36,759 nucleotides of DNA. Origin: Blastopirellula marina DSM 3645. Lineage in GTDB: Bacteria; Planctomycetota; Planctomycetia; Pirellulales; Pirellulaceae. Where the stretch lies: contig NZ_CH672377.1 of NCBI RefSeq assembly GCF_000153105.1, forward strand, positions 270,472-307,230, in the 5' to 3' direction. Below, in pieces: positions 35,157-36,759 of this stretch. Below the pieces are notes generated by a model. The model saw only the letters and a list, made by a program, of their open reading frames with translations. It did not search any database and was not told the DNA's origin. Position 1 is the first letter of the stretch. Every line of letters starts with the position of its first letter. Both the position numbers and the translations under genes were made by a program.

Positions 35157-36116
35157 ATGATCCATTATCAAAAGAGAAGGTCTGGCTTTACGCTAGTTGA
35201 ATTGCTGGTTGTCATTGCAATCATCGGCGTGCTCATTGGGTTGCTGCTTCCGGCGGTACAGCAGGCTCGCGAAGCGGCGCGGCGCATGCAATGTTCCAAC
35301 AACCTCAAACAAATCGGGTTAGCCTTACATAACTACCACGACACGTTCCGCGCGTTTCCGGCGGGCTATCGAATCGATCTCACCAGCGGTCCCACACTCA
35401 GTTCGTTCGGCTGGGCAGTCGCGATTCTCCCGTTCATCGAACAACAAAACCTCTACACCGCCCTGGCTCCACACCAACCGCGCCGTTTGGCCGAAATTTA
35501 TGTAAGCGGAGCGCCGGACGCCGACAAGAAACTGCTGGGAACCAGAATCGAGGGATATCGTTGTCCCTCCGATATCACGGCAGATTTGAACGATCTTATC
35601 CCGTTTGGACAGCCCGAATTTTTTGATATCGGTACGTCGAACTACATCGCGATTTCTGGGGATGGGTCGAGCAACTATCTCGATTCGTGGGCGACGCCGA
35701 TTGTCGCAAAAGATGGGCTGGGAATGTTTTGGGCCGACAGTTTCCTCTCGTTCCGAGATATGACCGATGGCTCATCGAACGTCCTAGTGGCCAGCGAACG
35801 AGACGGAGGCCCGACGGCCAACAATGGTAACTATCATGCTGCGACTTGGGCAGGCAGCGGTAGACAGAACCAAAACACGGCGTATGGCACTGCACGCTGC
35901 TTGGGTCGTGGCGGCGGTTTCGGAATCAATCGAGACTATTTCGCAATCAATGCTTCCATTCTTCAAGGAAACGGCATTTCCAGCTTGCATCCAGGCGGCG
36001 CTCAAGGGCTGACAGGAGACGGAGCGGTCCGCTTCATCCAAGAAACGATCGATCCGACTTTCGTTTTAGGTCCGCTGTGCCGCCGTGCCTCTGGTCAGGT
36101 AATTCCAGGACTCTAA
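35157..36116 (+). CDS. DUF1559 protein with prepilin-type N-terminus (second copy)
   Basis: The N-terminal signal is SGFTLVELLVVIAIIGVL, with cleavage expected between Gly10 and Phe11 and Glu15 as +5. The helix then continues AVQQAREAARRMQC. The C-terminal H-x9-DG signature is HPGGAQGLTGDG. The protein has 319 residues and is envelope-associated. AGGAGGG lies five to six bases before the ATG, a strong initiation site. It diverges from the ECF sigma/FecR pair, and a small lipoprotein gene follows after a terminator. It is similar to the protein at 24115-25089, most closely in the N-terminal helix. Confidence 0.94.
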   Translation: MIHYQKRRSGFTLVELLVVIAIIGVLIGLLLPAVQQAREAARRMQCSNNLKQIGLALHNYHDTFRAFPAGYRIDLTSGPTLSSFGWAVAILPFIEQQNLYTALAPHQPRRLAEIYVSGAPDADKKLLGTRIEGYRCPSDITADLNDLIPFGQPEFFDIGTSNYIAISGDGSSNYLDSWATPIVAKDGLGMFWADSFLSFRDMTDGSSNVLVASERDGGPTANNGNYHAATWAGSGRQNQNTAYGTARCLGRGGGFGINRDYFAINASILQGNGISSLHPGGAQGLTGDGAVRFIQETIDPTFVLGPLCRRASGQVIPGL

Positions 36117-36146
36117 GCAGTTACGCTAGAAAAAAACCTCGATTGC

Positions 36147-36183
36147 AACTTGATCGCGCAGGTAACATGCGCGATCAAGTTTT
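36147..36183 (+). terminator. Strong terminator between DUF1559 and lipoprotein genes
   Basis: AACTTGATCGCGCA (36147-36160) and TGCGCGATCAAGTT (36168-36181) form a perfect 14-base-pair stem with a 7-base loop, then T4 (36180-36183). It lies 31 bases after the DUF1559 stop and about 40 before the lipoprotein start. It should thus reduce read-through into the second gene. Confidence 0.8.
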
Positions 36184-36224
36184 CTCTAATAATTCATGCC
36201 TACCAAAAAACGGAAATGTTTGTG

Positions 36225-36632
36225 ATGAACCGAAAAAACATTCTTTGGATCGTTCCCGGCATCCTGCTCCTCTGTTCAACCGGCTGCTGGAAAGGGGACA
36301 CCGGAACGGTGGAGGGAACGCTGAAAGTCGATGGCGAACCACTGGGTGGCTTTCTCATCTATTTCGCTTCCAAAGACGGAAATGGAGAAGCCATGGGAGG
36401 CGTCATCGGCGACGGAAGTTACAAATTGACATACGGTCGCGGAGACGATCAAATCCCTGTCGGTGAATATCGGGTTTATGTTCAGGCAACAGAATTTATT
36501 GATAACGTCTCGATGCCAAAGGTAAAACTGGAGCGACAATACACCGATCCCTACGAGGCCTCACTCGTGAAGACGATCGATTATGGTCATAACGTTATCG
36601 ATCTGGATCTCGTTTCAGCCAAAAAGAAATGA
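36225..36632 (+). CDS. Small lipoprotein with carboxypeptidase-regulatory-like domain
   Basis: This 135-residue protein has a signal (NILWIVPGILLLCSTGC) with lipidated Cys21 expected. The mature domain is beta-rich and starts VEGTLKVDGEPLGGFLIYFA, matching in pattern the protein at 23687-24115 (VTGVVTIDGKPAQNFQVLF). The centre (GDGSYKLTYG, then IPVGEYRVYV) fits a transthyretin/carboxypeptidase-regulatory-like fold. The C-terminus is basic. ATG 36225 is preferred; ATG 36216 and the open frame to 36150 overlap the terminator region. It follows DUF1559, as does its relative. Confidence 0.82.
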   Translation: MNRKNILWIVPGILLLCSTGCWKGDTGTVEGTLKVDGEPLGGFLIYFASKDGNGEAMGGVIGDGSYKLTYGRGDDQIPVGEYRVYVQATEFIDNVSMPKVKLERQYTDPYEASLVKTIDYGHNVIDLDLVSAKKK

Positions 36633-36696
36633 TCGCACCGAAGGTGGTGGATTTTTGATCCACGTTGTTTCCGAAGACATTGAGATGACAATTTGC

Positions 36697-36724
36697 AACA
36701 GTTGAACCAACCGGTCCAACTGTT
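36697..36724. repeat. Inverted repeat near the window end
   Basis: AACAGTTG (36697-36704) and CAACTGTT (36717-36724) are perfect inverted copies around a 12-base centre. Pairing can extend inward by a few bases (ACC with GGT) with one mismatch. A shorter hairpin, GTGGAT/ATCCAC, is at 36647-36663. It could end the preceding transcript or belong to an element beyond the window. Confidence 0.4.
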
Positions 36725-36759
36725 CGCTTGCGCAGACGGTCGAACAGCCGGTGCGGCAA

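Noticed and set aside
36633-36759. Possible start of a further gene or element at the window end
   Set aside because: Only short inverted repeats are visible; the sequence ends before anything can be supported.

Overview
The window reads as a chromosomal segment of a planctomycete, most likely a Pirellulaceae-type organism (Blastopirellula/Rhodopirellula relatives). The signs are two DUF1559 proteins with a prepilin-type N-terminus and an H-x9-DG C-terminus, an ECF sigma factor of the Rhodopirellula/Verrucomicrobium type followed by a FecR-LamG anti-sigma-like protein, many secreted or lipid-anchored proteins, NIPSNAP and pectate-lyase-like proteins, and zinc-ribbon mini-proteins. No insertion sequence, phage gene, tRNA, rRNA or CRISPR array was seen. 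The assignment rests on gene content only.

Layout. 1-644: non-coding, with three spaced copies of a GGTCCGGTCC motif. 645-2639 (+): UvrD/PcrA/Rep helicase. 2712-7723 (-): a YhaN/YhaO (SbcCD-like) pair whose metallophosphoesterase has lost several metal ligands. 8069-12605 (+): a light-sensing operon of heme oxygenase (makes biliverdin), bacteriophytochrome (binds biliverdin through Cys14) and a REC-HisKA-HATPase-REC hybrid kinase. 12854-14789 (+): two zinc metallopeptidases. 14797-17910 (-): a fatty-acid/sterol hydroxylase-type membrane protein, a secreted alpha/beta hydrolase, a 53-residue membrane mini-protein coupled to it, and an unrecognised protein. 18128-20933 (+): a sulfide-oxidation cluster of DUF1641 protein, type II sulfide:quinone oxidoreductase and ferritin/bacterioferritin-like protein. 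It is led by a strong promoter holding a palindrome, then by a leader containing a terminator.

21044-22576 (-): YifB/ComM-type ATPase. 22844-23527 (+): unrecognised protein, then a terminator shared with the converging gene. 23687-25089 (-): DUF1559 protein coupled to a small regulatory-like-domain protein. 25623-27290 (-): membrane M48 peptidase with a zinc ribbon. 27383-28126 (-): NIPSNAP protein. 28276-28700 (+): RNase P RNA. 28759-30201 (-): pectate-lyase-like protein. 30441-30695 (-): zinc-ribbon mini-protein. 31045-31647 (+): unrecognised exported protein. 31661-32380 (-): cyclophilin-like lipoprotein. 32547-34809 (-): ECF sigma factor with FecR-LamG protein, divergent from 35157-36632 (+), a second DUF1559 and small-lipoprotein pair.

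Four things deserve the closest look: the apparently dead nuclease subunit beside an intact SMC-like ATPase; the operator-plus-terminator leader of the sulfide cluster; the repeated DUF1559/small-lipoprotein two-gene module; and the phytochrome phosphorelay that has no output domain in the window.
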